This document shows, piece by piece, positions 1 to 9,000 of a DNA stretch of 20,988 nucleotides (the stretch's first letter is position 1; every line of letters begins with the position of its first letter). This DNA comes from a virus. The notes beneath the pieces are model-generated. The model did no database searches and was not told the origin of the DNA. It saw only the letters and a program-made list of their open reading frames with translations. The translations under genes and the position numbers were made by a program. Location: the IMG/VR virus record IMGVR_UViG_3300034407_003071, positions 1 through 20,988 of that record; one strand, written 5' to 3'.

Positions 1-918
1 AGACAGTATGGAAATGAGTTTGTTAGCTCATCTAATCTCCTATTAGATCCAATGGCAGTTAAGAAGATGCGAAAGCGTGCTGGTAAATATATCCATCATG
101 AGCTAGATGAATTTGACTATATTAATATTGATGTTAAAGATTGTTTAGAGTGGGATGAAACTTTTGACATAGACTCTTGTAGAGACTCTGATAAGTTTTG
201 GTTATTCTCAGTTGATATTGCAGAGGGTAATGGTGGTGATGCTTCAGTAATTAATATTTTTGAATTACAACCAATGAACATCCAAGAGCTAGAAACTGTT
301 AATAACGCAGGTGCAATGTATGACTTCTTTAAATTTAAGCAAGTAGCTAGATTTAAAAGCAACAAGCACGTTATTGAAGATTTTGCTAAGGTGTTATATA
401 CACTGTCAGTAGATATATTTTATAACGAGAATGTAAAAATGATTGTGGAATACAATACATATGGAACTGTATTATTTCAGTACTTAAAGACGGTATTTCC
501 ACAGAAGAATGATTTTGATGATGAGATGATCGTTAGATTTAAACATAGACATGATGCTAGAACCCTAAAACCAGGTATTAAACTAAAATCTGATAACAAA
601 GCGATATTTTGTCAAAACTTTTCTAAGCTATATAATGATAATAGGATAGATATAACAGATGAAGCAACTGTGATAGAAGCAAGTCTTTTTGGTACACTAC
701 CAAATGGAAGTTATGGAGCTCAAATGGGACATGATGATATTATTATGACAGCCATTACAGCTACTGAATTTTTTAACACAACAGACTACGCAGATTTTGT
801 TGAAGAGGCCTTAGATTTTATAGATGATAAACTACATAGCAAGATGGAATCTATACTATTTAAAGATAATGATAGCGAAGGAGATCTTCAATATGATATT
901 TATGACCTACTTAAATAA
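1..918 (+). CDS. Terminase large subunit, C-terminal part (5' truncated by window)
   Basis: The frame is open to the first base of the window, so this is the C-terminal ~305 residues of a longer protein; the ATG at 52 is internal. It is the DNA-packaging motor nuclease that cuts concatemeric phage DNA at the portal. The RNase H-like nuclease signature is visible: an Asp in SVDIAEGNGGD (about residue 72 of the visible part), comparable with the first catalytic Asp of T4 gp17; a conserved Glu in IVEYNTYG (about 149); and the GHDDIIMT motif (Asp 245/246) carrying the last metal-binding Asp. The ATPase domain lies outside the window. The sheath gene follows after 57 nt, the T4 order 17-18. The T4 gp17 assignment rests on motifs and order, not on a search. 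Confidence 0.93.
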   Translation, partial: RQYGNEFVSSSNLLLDPMAVKKMRKRAGKYIHHELDEFDYINIDVKDCLEWDETFDIDSCRDSDKFWLFSVDIAEGNGGDASVINIFELQPMNIQELETVNNAGAMYDFFKFKQVARFKSNKHVIEDFAKVLYTLSVDIFYNENVKMIVEYNTYGTVLFQYLKTVFPQKNDFDDEMIVRFKHRHDARTLKPGIKLKSDNKAIFCQNFSKLYNDNRIDITDEATVIEASLFGTLPNGSYGAQMGHDDIIMTAITATEFFNTTDYADFVEEALDFIDDKLHSKMESILFKDNDSEGDLQYDIYDLLK

Positions 919-934
919 ATTACAAGATTAAAGC

Positions 935-944
935 AGATATATAA
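935..944 (+). promoter_or_regulatory. Candidate phage late promoter motif, copy 1 (AGATATATAA)
   Basis: First of seven intergenic copies of (A/T)GATATATAA. It lies between the terminase stop and the sheath start, 31 nt before the ATG at 976. Late-promoter function is inferred from recurrence and position. Confidence 0.5.
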
Positions 945-975
945 TAAAAGTAAAAAAAATAAAATAAGAACAACT

Positions 976-3831
976 ATGGCAATAAGTCCTCAATTACAAC
1001 AGTTCAAGAGCTCAGGCGTATATCGCTTAGAGTTTGACAAATCACAAACGGTTAACATCCCAGCTGAAACAATCAGATTGGTTGTAGGTTACTCTAAAAA
1101 GGGTCCTTATAACACTCCAGTATTTATTGAAGATACTGAACAATTTACTCAAGTTTTTGGTGGTGTTGATAAATCGTTAGAAAAGAAAGGAATGTTTTTC
1201 CACAGATCAGCATTAGAAACTCTATCAAGAGGTCCTATCTTAGCACTTAACTTAACTTCAGCAGATGTATTAGATAAAGTATCTATGATATCTCCAGTTA
1301 CTGATGGTGGTGAGCAAGGTTTATCTTACAATGAGTTAACAGTTGCTTATTCAGATGTGTTTGATACAGATAAATTCTGGACACCTTCTGATAGCAAGCT
1401 TTTAACTGCAGCTAGTAATACAGCCAGCAACTCTAGTAAAGCAATCACCTTTTCTAATATCAAACAAGATCCTATTACTATTATTGTAAAACAAGCTGCA
1501 AATACTGCAGGTTTTGAAGTTACAGCAAGAGAGTGGTATGGTGAAGGTAATGTACCAGAAGGTATTACTGATCTAGAATATGTTTCTGATTATATGGTAG
1601 ACGTATTAATCTTTAAAGGAACATTCAATGCGAATGATTTAAATAATGATCCAGTATATGGTCAGTATTTTGATTCTAAAGGTTTAATTAAATCTCAATT
1701 AGGAACATTTACAAACTTAAGAGAAGTTAGCTTAATTGCTCAATATAGTGGTTCTTTAATTCCTGAATTTATGGATAATGAAGGAAGACAACTATATATT
1801 GAAACTTTAGTTAACGCTGAAGCTAGAAGAACAGGTTTATTCTGTGCAGTTAATGAAGACGCATTAGGATCAATTGATCTTATCGGTGAAGGTTTTGATA
1901 TCTACCAAGATTATCAATTACTATCACATAATATTGAACAAACAGTAGATGCAACTTCAGTTGCTTTAGCTAAAATAGTTGAAGTTAATGAAAATGTATT
2001 GACTATTCAAGGTGCAACAGTTGCAACTTTACCAGCAGGATTAGAAGTTGGAAAATTCTTATTATCAGAAATAACTGGTGAATATTCACAAATTCTTTCT
2101 AGAGTAGATTCTGGATCTGATGTTTTAATTACAGTTGATACTTTAAGAGATATTAATAAAGCTGGTGGTGTTTATGAAACATTTGCAACAGGAACTGCAC
2201 CGGATTTTGCTCCAACAGGAACAGTTACAGTTAATGCAGGTGGTGATTTAGTAATCACTGGATTTACTACGTTCACTGCTAATGATTTAAATATTACTAA
2301 CTCTTTCTTATTATCTGCAAATGCAGGTGAGTATGCTAAAGTAACTAACATAGATACTTCTGTTGCTGGTCAAGTAACAATTTCAAGTTCTGAAGGTTTT
2401 GCTTCATCTTATGATGGATTGAGTGGACTTAATCCAATTGATGTTTATATGAGAGCTGCAAGTGCTTCAATTGTAACTTATGAGATTAATAAAAACGATA
2501 GAGTAGAAGAAGTACCAACAGGTTGGACATTTACTGCTGAAGGTGTTGGTAAAGCCACATGGCACAAGACACAGGCTTCTTCATTAGCAGCCCCAGTATT
2601 TAATGCTGATATTAAAGTTGGTATGTATATGCCAGATGCTGTTAGTGGTAAATTAGCTAGAATCTTACAGATTCAAAAATTACCAAACGTAGTTGACAAC
2701 TCAGGAGCTACTCCAATGACAACTTACAAATACAGATTTGTTACACACAGAAACTTAACTACTGAGCCAGAATACGCTCTTAAGAGATATGAGGATGCAA
2801 CTTCAACTTACACAATGTTCCCAATTGCTGGATCTGTTGTAAATGAAAAACCAATCTCAGCTCTATTAACAATGTTAAAGCCAGGTAATGGTTTATCTAA
2901 CACATTAATTGATAAAGATGCTATTTCATTTAGATATGTAGTTGACACATTCGCATCTTTAGAGGCTGGTGGAATTCTTAATAAAGAAGAGATTACTCAA
3001 CTTTGTAAAGAGAGACAAAATGCATCTGCTATCTTAAACGCACCAATGGTACACGAGCTTAAGGCTTCTACTAATCCTTCATTCAAAAATGAAATAACTG
3101 GAGTGTTTGAAACAAGACATATTGCAACTGGTGGTAACTTAACACTTAACCCAACTGCATTATACACATTACCAAGCTTAAACGAAGGTGCAAACTTTGG
3201 TTTCTACTATGGTCCTGGACTTAATGTAATTGAGAATGGAAGAACAAAAGTTATTCCTCCAGCAGCTTACGTATCTAATAACTATATTGATAAATACTCT
3301 GACGCATTACCATGGTCAATCATTGCAGGTCCTAGAAGAGGAGTTGTTGGTGGAACTGGAGTTCAGTCTCTTGAATATTCATTCGATAAAAATGATAGAG
3401 ATGTACTTGAGCCATTTGGAATTAACCCAATCGTTTTCGAAAGAGGAGTTGGTTTAACAATTAAAGGTAACAAGACTGCACAGCAATCAATCCAATCTGC
3501 ATTATCTTCTGCTCACGTAAGAGAAGCAATGATCTACATTGAAGATGGTTTAGCAGAAATCTTAAAGAACTACTTATTTGAGTTCAATAGTGCTCAAACA
3601 AGATTAGAGATTAAGACTCTTGCAGATAACTTTATGGAGTCTGTAAAGAAAGATGGTGGTGTATTTGATTACAGAAACATCATGGATGGTACTAACAACA
3701 CTAACGATGTTATTGACAACAACATGGGTATCTTAGATACTTACGTTGAGCCAGTTAAAGGTCTTGAAATCTTAGTATCGAGAGTAACAATCTTAAATAC
3801 AGGTGAAATTGCTACAGGTAACTTCGCATAA
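976..3831 (+). CDS. Contractile tail sheath protein (gp18-like), enlarged
   Basis: Sheath subunit that polymerises around the tail tube and contracts at infection. The N-terminus has the sheath pattern: a GVYRLEFD strand, then LVVGYSKKGPYNTPVFI and an FGG segment. The C-terminal ~250 residues are typical of sheath C-terminal domains: NYIDKYSDALPWSIIAGP, PFGINPIVFERGVGLTIKG, then a long helix region and a closing strand, GLEILVSRVTIL. At 951 residues it is about 290 longer than T4 gp18 (659, known from the family). The excess is in the middle, about residues 330-600, where three related beta-rich units begin near residues 358, 442 and 548 (G-x-F/Y-hhh-x(6)-GEY/GKL pattern). The tube gene follows at 3869. 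The start has no Shine-Dalgarno; the leader is A-rich. Confidence 0.95.
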   Translation: MAISPQLQQFKSSGVYRLEFDKSQTVNIPAETIRLVVGYSKKGPYNTPVFIEDTEQFTQVFGGVDKSLEKKGMFFHRSALETLSRGPILALNLTSADVLDKVSMISPVTDGGEQGLSYNELTVAYSDVFDTDKFWTPSDSKLLTAASNTASNSSKAITFSNIKQDPITIIVKQAANTAGFEVTAREWYGEGNVPEGITDLEYVSDYMVDVLIFKGTFNANDLNNDPVYGQYFDSKGLIKSQLGTFTNLREVSLIAQYSGSLIPEFMDNEGRQLYIETLVNAEARRTGLFCAVNEDALGSIDLIGEGFDIYQDYQLLSHNIEQTVDATSVALAKIVEVNENVLTIQGATVATLPAGLEVGKFLLSEITGEYSQILSRVDSGSDVLITVDTLRDINKAGGVYETFATGTAPDFAPTGTVTVNAGGDLVITGFTTFTANDLNITNSFLLSANAGEYAKVTNIDTSVAGQVTISSSEGFASSYDGLSGLNPIDVYMRAASASIVTYEINKNDRVEEVPTGWTFTAEGVGKATWHKTQASSLAAPVFNADIKVGMYMPDAVSGKLARILQIQKLPNVVDNSGATPMTTYKYRFVTHRNLTTEPEYALKRYEDATSTYTMFPIAGSVVNEKPISALLTMLKPGNGLSNTLIDKDAISFRYVVDTFASLEAGGILNKEEITQLCKERQNASAILNAPMVHELKASTNPSFKNEITGVFETRHIATGGNLTLNPTALYTLPSLNEGANFGFYYGPGLNVIENGRTKVIPPAAYVSNNYIDKYSDALPWSIIAGPRRGVVGGTGVQSLEYSFDKNDRDVLEPFGINPIVFERGVGLTIKGNKTAQQSIQSALSSAHVREAMIYIEDGLAEILKNYLFEFNSAQTRLEIKTLADNFMESVKKDGGVFDYRNIMDGTNNTNDVIDNNMGILDTYVEPVKGLEILVSRVTILNTGEIATGNFA

Positions 3832-3837
3832 GAAATT

Positions 3838-3847
3838 AGATATATAA
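3838..3847 (+). promoter_or_regulatory. Candidate phage late promoter motif, copy 2 (AGATATATAA)
   Basis: Begins seven bases after the sheath stop and ends 21 nt before the tube ATG at 3869. It would let the highly expressed tube gene be transcribed apart from the sheath. Function inferred from the seven-fold recurrence. Confidence 0.5.
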
Positions 3848-3868
3848 AATAAATACAAATATAAAGAT

Positions 3869-4426
3869 ATGGCTTTACCACATTATTCAGAAGACCAAAC
3901 AAGTAAAAAAGGAAGAAACTTTGAGCCAGTTCAGGCTAACCTATTTGAGGTAACTATTTTACCTCCAGCAGGAGTAGATGGATCGGATTTGTTCTTACAA
4001 CACATCAATTCAATTTCCGGACTTGATGGTCTATACAAAGGAGTTGACGCAGTAACTCAAAAATATAAATTCGCGTCTAGATCATATGCAGGTATGATAG
4101 GGGAAACGACAGTTGATGTAACAGTTAACTTTTCACTTAACCTAAACGATGCAAACCAAGCTTACTTATATAAGTCTTTAAGACAATGGTACAGAGCTCA
4201 GTATAATCCTGAGACTGGCGAAATGGGTCTTAAAAAGAATTATGTTGGTACAATCGTAATCGTACAATTTAACAGAGAGGGAGACATTTACAGAAAGGTA
4301 ACACTTGATGATTGTTTCATCACGTCGGGTATTGGATTCACGTCTGAATTATCTTACGAATCTGCAGATCCAGCAACATTAGAAATTAGCTGGAGATCAG
4401 ATGTATGGTCTGAAGAATTAAACTAA
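3869..4426 (+). CDS. Tail tube protein (gp19-like)
   Basis: Subunit of the inner rigid tail tube through which DNA passes, stacked as rings inside the sheath. It has 185 residues, slightly longer than T4 gp19 (about 163). The order is what a T4-type tube shows: an N-terminal ANLFEVTILPP strand, a middle part with YKFASRSYAG and the VDVTVNFSLNLN beta-hairpin, a YLYKSLRQWYRAQYNPETG helix, and C-terminal strands ending in LEISWRSDVW. It lies immediately downstream of the sheath (order 18-19) and ends before a strong terminator, so sheath and tube form one transcription block. Assignment rests on context and overall pattern. Confidence 0.9.
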   Translation: MALPHYSEDQTSKKGRNFEPVQANLFEVTILPPAGVDGSDLFLQHINSISGLDGLYKGVDAVTQKYKFASRSYAGMIGETTVDVTVNFSLNLNDANQAYLYKSLRQWYRAQYNPETGEMGLKKNYVGTIVIVQFNREGDIYRKVTLDDCFITSGIGFTSELSYESADPATLEISWRSDVWSEELN

Positions 4427-4448
4427 ATAGATTTTTTATCTATAATAG

Positions 4449-4478
4449 AAGAGGGAGCCTCAAGCTCCCTCTTTTTTT
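4449..4478 (+). terminator. Rho-independent terminator after the tail tube gene
   Basis: Perfect hairpin AAGAGGGAGC / GCTCCCTCTT with loop CTCAA, running into a T stretch to 4478. It is the most GC-rich hairpin between genes in the window and closes the sheath-tube unit. Confidence 0.93.
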
Positions 4479-4520
4479 AAACACAGAAAATATAATATAA
4501 TATTAAAATAGTAAAATAAT

Positions 4521-4748
4521 ATGGAGAATACCAAACTCACTAAAAAACTCCAAGTATTATTAACAGAAACTGAGGTTAGTCAAATTAACCGAGTTATCTT
4601 AAATGATGCATTGGAGAGTGAACAAAGACCTGTATCGGTTAGCGCCTTTATTAGGCATCTAATCCAAGAGGAACTAGAAAGAAGGACGCCAGAACAAAAA
4701 ACATATCTTAAACAAAATCTTAAAAATTTAAAACCAAAATCAAATTAA
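4521..4748 (+). CDS. Small ribbon-helix-helix (CopG/MetJ-type) DNA-binding protein
   Basis: 75 residues. The pattern fits a ribbon-helix-helix domain: a short strand (KLQVLLTETEV, about residues 8-18), helix 1 (SQINRVILNDALE), a turn, and helix 2 (SVSAFIRHLIQEELERR, about 38-54), with a basic tail. Such proteins bind DNA as dimers through the paired strands and usually repress their own operons. It follows the strong terminator and is joined to the next gene by a stop-T-ATG junction, so the two are probably co-translated. A regulator inside a tail-structure block is unusual. The fold is recognised by eye; the target is unknown. Confidence 0.65.
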   Translation: MENTKLTKKLQVLLTETEVSQINRVILNDALESEQRPVSVSAFIRHLIQEELERRTPEQKTYLKQNLKNLKPKSN

Positions 4749-4749
4749 T

Positions 4750-5754
4750 ATGTCAAATCAAAACAACATGTCAGAGGAAGATTTAGCAAAATATGCTGAA
4801 TTAGATGCTAGAGAACAAGAATTGCGAGGCACATCTCAACAAAACATTGTCGAGGATGTAGAAGCAGTAGAAGAAGTCTTAGAACAAAAGGGACTTGGTA
4901 GTGTAAATATGGCTAATTTCGGACCAACAAAGGCAGAATCATCAGATTCTATTTTAGGGTGGATGGTATTAGATCAAGAATTATTACCATCAGGTGGTAA
5001 GTTTTATCCTGCTGATTCAGTAATTAAAATTAGATCTGCAAGGGCTAAGGAAATCAGGCATTTTTCAACCATGGATGAAAATAATTATATTGACATGGAG
5101 GATAAGCTTAATGCAATCGTTGAATCATGTACACAATTAACGGCACCGGGTCAAAGAATTACTTATAGAGATCTTTTAGAAGAAGATAGAATTGTAGTTT
5201 TATTAAGTATTAGAGACTTAACTTTCCCAGAGCCTGAAAATAAATTAATGCTTAAGGGTAAAACTGAGAAAACTAAAAGAACTGTAGACATTGAATTATC
5301 TACAAAGTACCTAGTGCCAACTAATGTACCGGATGAAATTGAGAAGTACTATGATGCTACTGAAAGAACTTATGTTATTCAAACTAGATCTGCAGGTACA
5401 ATCAGAATGAGACCTCCATCAATTGGTTCAATGCAAAAGATTACTACTTATCTTAAAGATCGTCAAGAAAAAGATGTGGAATTTGATAAAGCATTTGTAC
5501 AAATATTGCCTTATATCCAACCTAATTATCAAGAACTTTCTTTAACTAAGATCTTTCAATTAGAAGTTGAGTACAAAGGATGGGATGAAAAGAAGTTTAT
5601 GATTATTTATAGACTTGCAGAAAGAATGAAAATTGGAGTTGCTACTTCACTAGAAATGGAATTTGATGGAGAGATTGCGAAAGCCCCTCTTGATTTCCCA
5701 GGTGGCATCAAAGGTCTTTTCATTATTTCAGATCTCGCTGGAGAACTACTTTAA
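4750..5754 (+). CDS. gp26-like baseplate hub / tail assembly protein (possible frameshift partner)
   Basis: 334 residues between the tube and tape-measure genes. After an acidic, low-complexity N-terminus (about 1-65) comes LPSGGKFYPADSVIKIRSARAKEIRHFS (about 78-105), then a helical region with ITYRDLLEEDRIVVLLSIRDLTFP (about 137-160). This arrangement resembles T4-type gp26 baseplate hub assembly proteins and their relatives, a resemblance judged by eye. The position is that of tail-assembly chaperones in many tailed phages. The gene ends in CTT TAA G, a shifty-stop arrangement, and coding-like sequence continues in the +1 frame to 6001. So this product may be the short form of a pair. The start follows the previous stop by one base (TAATATG). 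Confidence 0.65.
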   Translation: MSNQNNMSEEDLAKYAELDAREQELRGTSQQNIVEDVEAVEEVLEQKGLGSVNMANFGPTKAESSDSILGWMVLDQELLPSGGKFYPADSVIKIRSARAKEIRHFSTMDENNYIDMEDKLNAIVESCTQLTAPGQRITYRDLLEEDRIVVLLSIRDLTFPEPENKLMLKGKTEKTKRTVDIELSTKYLVPTNVPDEIEKYYDATERTYVIQTRSAGTIRMRPPSIGSMQKITTYLKDRQEKDVEFDKAFVQILPYIQPNYQELSLTKIFQLEVEYKGWDEKKFMIIYRLAERMKIGVATSLEMEFDGEIAKAPLDFPGGIKGLFIISDLAGELL

Positions 5755-5755
5755 G
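5749..5755 (+). promoter_or_regulatory. Candidate +1 programmed frameshift site (CTT TAA G)
   Basis: The zero-frame gene ends Leu-Leu-stop as CTA CTT TAA, followed by G. A P-site tRNA reading CUU could re-pair on UUU, and the ribosome would continue with AAG in the +1 frame. The bacterial RF2 gene uses the same kind of slip (CUU before a stop codon). The +1 frame then runs open to 6001. Frameshifting itself is inference. Confidence 0.4.
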
Positions 5756-6001
5756 ACCAAGTTCTACCTGGGCGTACATCTTAGAATGCAACCGTCTGAA
5801 ATTGAAGAAATGTTTTACTACGAATACTGGTACTACGTTAAAAACCTTCAGGAGCATATTAAATCTAAGAACAAACAACAAATGGACCAACAAGAACATG
5901 CGGAGTCACAAAGGTCATCCTTTAAGACTCCACAGATGCCCAAGGCCCCAAATATGAGTTCATTTAAAGCACCTTCTATGAAGATGCCTAAAATGGGATA
6001 A
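5753..6001 (+). CDS. Tail assembly protein, +1-frame extension of the 4750 gene (or separate small gene)
   Basis: From 5753 the frame encodes KTKFYLGVHLRMQPSEIEE, then a Tyr/aromatic-rich helix (MFYYEYWYYVKNLQEHIKSK) and a Pro/Met/Lys-rich tail with repeated (A/S)PxMxxFKAPSMKMPKMG-like units, ending at 6001. The frame is open back to an ATG at 5663, but that part lies inside the coding end of the previous gene. So either the protein is made by +1 frameshifting at 5749, or it starts independently at 5663 or at the ATG at 5786 (MQPSEIEE). A short C-terminal domain attached by frameshift just before the tape measure is the lambda G/GT and Mu gp41/42 arrangement. Function as a tape-measure chaperone is inferred from that position only. 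Confidence 0.55.
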   Translation, partial: KTKFYLGVHLRMQPSEIEEMFYYEYWYYVKNLQEHIKSKNKQQMDQQEHAESQRSSFKTPQMPKAPNMSSFKAPSMKMPKMG

Positions 6002-6009
6002 TATTTAAC

Positions 6010-6019
6010 AGATATATAA
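6010..6019 (+). promoter_or_regulatory. Candidate phage late promoter motif, copy 3 (AGATATATAA)
   Basis: Lies eight bases after the stop at 6001 and just before the hairpin at 6026. If this is the -10 element, transcripts would begin at the hairpin and run into the tape-measure gene at 6087. Confidence 0.45.
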
Positions 6020-6025
6020 GATAAG

Positions 6026-6055
6026 AATGGAGTGTTGTTTATTCGACACTCCATT
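6026..6055 (+). terminator. Hairpin before the tape-measure gene: weak terminator or 5'-UTR stem
   Basis: Stem AATGGAGTGTTG / CGACACTCCATT (12 pairs with one wobble), loop TTTATT, followed only by TCTTA rather than a solid T run. It could terminate the upstream unit. But promoter motif copy 3 lies directly upstream, so it may instead be a protective stem at the 5' end of the tape-measure mRNA. Confidence 0.6.
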
Positions 6056-6086
6056 TCTTATGAAAAAATTAAGTTAAGAATTATAT

Positions 6087-9000
6087 ATGGCAATGCCCAA
6101 TCTTACAAAAATCTTCGGTTCTGCTTTTGAAAAAATAGGAAGTCAAAGTACTCATATTAAAGAATCAGCAGAAGCTAATGTAACAACTTCACAATCACTT
6201 TCAGTTGGAGGTGCCGTTTATTTAAAATTAGATGAGATATTAATTGCTATTAAGGAATTATCGGGCTCTGCTAAAAAACCAGACTTTAAAGAATTAGCAA
6301 AGGCTAGTGGTGGTGGGTTCTCTATGATGGATTCACTAGCATTGGCATTACTAGCACCTACGCTTAGGCCAATTGGTAAAGGTTTAGGTTTTGTTATAGA
6401 TGCTATTAATAACTTAGAAGAGGGTGGTGAAGAGAAGGCTAAAGCCCTAGAAAGTATTTTTGGAGCGTTGGCAAAGCTTGGTGAAGTTGGTAAATCTATT
6501 TTTGTATTTGCAGGTTGGATGGCCCTAGCATTACCATTCTTAATAATAACTGCCATGGCATCTCCGATAATAGCTATAGCACTTGGTGCTACTTTAATGG
6601 CAGTAAGACTTGCTACTAGGAAACTAGACGAGGAGCAAATGGAGAAAATTAAAATGCTAGGTGATGTTGGTAAATCTATATTTATGTTTACTGCTGCATT
6701 AGCATTAGCATCTATTATTATGCCATATGCACTTAAAGGTGCCTTAGGTGCCTCTATGCTTATGATTGGTATGGGTATGGTGTTTATGCTATTAAATGAA
6801 ATGGGCATCTCAGATACCATAGAAAAGACAGCAAAGGGACTTGCCATGGCAGGACTTGCAATCTTAAGCCTTGGTGTTGCATTAGCATTATTTACATTTT
6901 TACAACCGCTAGCACTTAAGGGCCTAGCAGGAGCAATGTTAGTTCTTGTTGGGATTGCATTTGCGTTCAATATGATCGCGGATGATAACGATTTTGAAAA
7001 AGGCGCAAAGGGACTTGCATTTGCAGGACTTGCAATATTAAGTCTTGGTATTTCATTAGCATTATTTCAACTTTTAAATCCTAGTTTGGCTACTTTAGGA
7101 AAGGTAATGATTATATTAGGTTTACTTTCTGTTCAATTTAAAATAATTGGAGAGGGTGCAAAAGAGATAAAAGAAGCTGCATTCGCATTAATGTTTGCTG
7201 GGCTTTCAATTGTAGTAGTTGCACTTTCATTCCAATTAATGAATTTAGTACTTGGAGATTCAATGAAGGATCCTGCTAATTATGCAGGTTTATTATTGGT
7301 TGGAGCACTAGCAGTTGGATATAAATTTATCGGGGAACAAGCTAAACATATCCAAAAAGGTGCCATTGCAATGATCGCAGCTGGTGGGTCATTAGTAGTG
7401 ATAGCAATCGGTATGCTTATTATGAGCAAGGCTTTAAAGGATAATGGCTGGGAACTCCTAGGAATGACTGCTGCTCTTATAACTGGACTTGGATTAGCAA
7501 TGGCGGCCGCCGGATTCGGGGCAGCGTTTATACTTCCAGGTGCTGCTGCAATGGCAGTTGCAGGAATTGCGCTAGTAACTATAGGTTTAGGTATGATGGC
7601 CATGGGTAAAGCATATAAGAGCCAGGATGTAAAGGATTTAGTTACACCAGTGGGTGGAGAAACTCCTATTAAAACTTTATTAATGGCAGTTGCCGATGGT
7701 TTTAATATGTGGCCATGGCAAGCATTTGGCGTCGCAACCGGGGCCGGGGCAATGTTAATCGCCGGTGTTGCTTTAATAACTATCGCGAAGTCTTTACAAA
7801 TGTTCGGTAAAACTGCAGATAAAATAGATTTACCAACTATCGGTGAAACAATAGCCCTAATGATTGGTACTCTAGCAGTTCCTTTCTATAAAATTGGAAG
7901 TGGTGGCAAATTAGCTGCAATAGATCCAATGACCGGTGAAACGACTGAAATACAATTTTCAAAGGGAAGCTTCTGGGGAGGTAATCCTGTTGCAAATGGT
8001 GTTAGATCTGTCTTAAAGATGGGTACTGCCCTAACTAATATTGCTGGAGGTGTGCAGAGTATGGCTAATCTTAAATTCCCGACTGGGTTTGATAAAAACG
8101 GTAAAGCTACTGGATTTGAAACTATTGGCGGTGATGCATTTAAGAAAGTAATTAAAAACACCAGCATGTTGGTTGGTTCTCTAGCAATTCCTTTTGCAAA
8201 CATTGGAAATGGATTGAAAATAAAAGTAGTAGACCCAATTACTGGAAAGGAAAGTACTATACAACTTTCCGGTGGTAACTTTTTCTCAGACAATCCAGTG
8301 AAGAAAGGTATTGACGCTGTGATGGATATGGGTATGGCTTTAAGTAATCTAGCAGGTGGTGTCCAAGATATGGCAATGCTTAAAATGCCAACTGGTTTTG
8401 ATCCTAAGACTGGTAAGGCTAGCGGTTATATGAAGTTTAATTCTAAATCTGCAGAACTGGTTACTGACAATACACAAACGTTAATATCAGCACTATCTGG
8501 TACCTTTGCTCAAATAGGCGGGAGGCCAGATGCACAATCCGGATTCTGGGGTGGAAAATCAACCATTCAAAAAGGTATTGACTTAGTTGCTGGGGTTGGA
8601 ACTCCATTAGTTAATTTAGCTAAAGGTGTACAGGATATGTCTAATTTAAGATTTGCTAAGAGATGGGACAAGGATGGTAAGGCCGTTGAGTGGTATGAAA
8701 TGAAAGATATCGGTACCGTTGCCGAAAATGTTAAGAAAAATACTAAAGCACTTATTAATGCCTTGACAAGTGTATTTAGTGAAATTGGTGGTGGTAAAGT
8801 TCAAGCCGGTGGTTGGTGGACAGGCTATACGAATTTTGACAAAGGTATTGAAATTGTTTCTCTGATTTCAGAGCCTTACTCAAAACTAGGAAGTTCGATT
8901 TCAGCTATTTCTGAAGCTGTAAATAAATATGATGTTACTGAGACTGTTGCTAAAGTTAAACAATTTATAGGCGTCTTTACAACTACCGGTAAAGCTGATG

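Noticed and set aside
5663-5752. Independent start at 5663 for the second tail-assembly frame
   Set aside because: Not excluded, but the 30 residues before 5753 lie inside the coding end of the gp26-like gene and look unlike a protein N-terminus, so I preferred the frameshift or later-start readings.
6218-8293. Long open frames on the minus strand within the tape-measure gene (6218-6970, 7280-7603, 7886-8293)
   Set aside because: They mirror the low-complexity Ala/Leu/Ile-rich coding strand, give Ile/Asn/Pro-rich proteins with no domain, and lack any upstream signals. They are shadows of the + strand gene.
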